A DNA stretch of 5,635 nt from Acidobacteriota bacterium (lineage in GTDB: Bacteria > Acidobacteriota > Terriglobia > Versatilivoradales > Versatilivoraceae), in contig JAPOZE010000564.1 of the NCBI GenBank assembly GCA_026706225.1, forward strand, positions 1 to 5,635, written 5' to 3'. A model generated the notes under the pieces. It had not been told where the DNA came from, ran no database searches, and saw nothing but the letters and a program-made list of their open reading frames with translations. The position numbers were made by a program, and so were the translations under genes. Below, in pieces: positions 5,288 to 5,635 of the stretch; position 1 is the first letter of the stretch, and every line of letters begins with the position of its first letter.

Positions 5288-5545
5288 ATGGCAAACCCCC
5301 AAAAACCCGTTGCTGAAGTCCGAATCAGAGCTGTCAAAGCGATCATCTGGAAGAACGAAACCCAGGCCGGCATCCGCCACAACGCCACCTTTTCCCTTTC
5401 CCGCCTCTACAAGGACGGCGACGAGTGGAAAAGCACCACCAGCTTCGGCCGAGAAGACCTCCTGCTCCTGGCCAAGGTCGCCGACCTCGCCCACACGCGG
5501 GTCCACCAGCTCGGCACCGAAGAGGCCAAGCCCCAGCACGACTGA
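5288..5545 (+). CDS. Conserved-looking small protein of unknown function (85 aa)
   Basis: Seen: ATG 5288 is preceded by AAGGAGA at a 7-nt spacing, a near-ideal ribosome-binding site, which fixes the start although the frame is open upstream to about 5027. The protein reads as strand (VAEVRIRAVKAIIWKN, 8-23), strand (GIRHNATFSLSRL, 28-40), turn (YKDGDE), strand (WKSTTSF, 47-53), then a helix with GREDLLLLAKVADLAH (54-69) and a polar tail. There is no signal peptide, Cys or membrane segment, so it should be cytosolic. I recall similar short proteins with the RLYKDGD-W-x-(S/T)-T-x-SF-R-(D/E)-DLL-L-AKVAD pattern as uncharacterised genes in several phyla, without a known role. The three-strand-plus-helix layout and the W/F/K pattern are compatible with a PC4-like or other single-stranded nucleic acid binding fold, but this is only inference. 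It stands alone, with its own leader hairpin and a terminator 9 nt after the stop, so it is probably a monocistronic unit. Confidence 0.82.
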   Translation: MANPQKPVAEVRIRAVKAIIWKNETQAGIRHNATFSLSRLYKDGDEWKSTTSFGREDLLLLAKVADLAHTRVHQLGTEEAKPQHD

Positions 5546-5554
5546 TTTCCTGGA

Positions 5555-5585
5555 GGCGGCGGCTCCGGCCGTCGCCCCTCTTTTT
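5555..5585 (+). terminator. Rho-independent terminator of the 85-aa gene
   Basis: Seen: GGCGGCGGC (5555-5563) pairs with GCCGTCGCC (5568-5576) through a 9-bp stem containing one G-T wobble, closed by the loop TCCG, which belongs to the very stable UNCG tetraloop class with a C-G closing pair. CCCTCTTTTT follows, with five T at 5581-5585. The stem begins 9 nt after the stop codon. The T-tract is short and starts 2 nt late, but the position and stability support termination. Confidence 0.75.
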
Positions 5586-5635
5586 CCTCTCGCCGCCCTC
5601 GCTGCTTCCGCCTCGCGCGTCCCGTCCCCCCCCCC
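5586..5635. other. Adenine-free pyrimidine-rich tail ending in poly-C
   Basis: No gene is seen. The plus strand lacks any A from 5555 to the window end (81 nt), is C/T-rich, and closes with ten consecutive C (5626-5635). This could be natural low-complexity DNA or a sequencing/assembly artefact at a contig edge. Confidence 0.6.

Noticed and set aside
4893..5294. Minus-strand frame (133 codons) across the small gene and repeat block
   Set aside because: It has no recognisable motif, crosses several hairpins and the ribosome-binding site of the next gene, and conflicts with the better supported plus-strand genes.

Overview
The window is GC-rich DNA from a Gram-negative (diderm) bacterium. It encodes an outer-membrane beta-barrel porin, a periplasmic-type solute-binding protein and a transmembrane sensor kinase. 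The sequence does not fix the phylum: high GC and the mix of genes would fit Acidobacteriota, Planctomycetota, Gammaproteobacteria or similar lineages, and I make no firmer claim.

Region 1 (1-4252) is a plus-strand sensing and envelope module. It opens with the last 79 codons of a periplasmic solute-binding protein of the branched-chain amino acid (LivJ/Peripla_BP_6) type. Its TGA stop overlaps the GTG start of an 830-residue membrane sensor histidine kinase by 4 nt. This linkage resembles TorT/TorS-type pairs, where a binding protein presents its ligand to the periplasmic domain of a kinase. After 111 nt comes a 469-residue alginate-export (AlgE-like) family porin. A reasonable inference is that the binding protein and kinase sense a solute whose outer-membrane passage uses the porin. 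No response regulator lies in the window.

Region 2 (4253-5052) has the look of accessory DNA. An intergenic stretch holds a perfect 7-bp GC hairpin of a dispersed-repeat type, followed by a doubtful 39-codon ORF. Next is a 130-residue protein resembling SLOG/DUF2493 nucleotide-binding proteins. Its stop overlaps a TTG start of a 42-codon small gene that ordinary ATG-based gene calling would miss.

Region 3 (5053-5287) has no convincing protein gene. It contains one 29-nt sequence with the form of a type I-E CRISPR repeat (5062-5090), alone, without spacers or a second clear copy and without cas genes. A perfect 9-bp inverted repeat (5048-5056 with 5154-5162) encloses it together with further small hairpins, so the whole block could fold as one structured RNA or be a mobile or regulatory element. 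A pyrimidine-rich leader follows, with a hairpin and a strong ribosome-binding site.

Region 4 (5288-5635) carries an 85-residue conserved-looking small protein of unknown function and then a well-formed intrinsic terminator. The last 81 nt contain no adenine on this strand and end in a run of ten C. The most interesting parts are the solitary I-E repeat inside its inverted-repeat frame and the SLOG/small-protein pair beside it.
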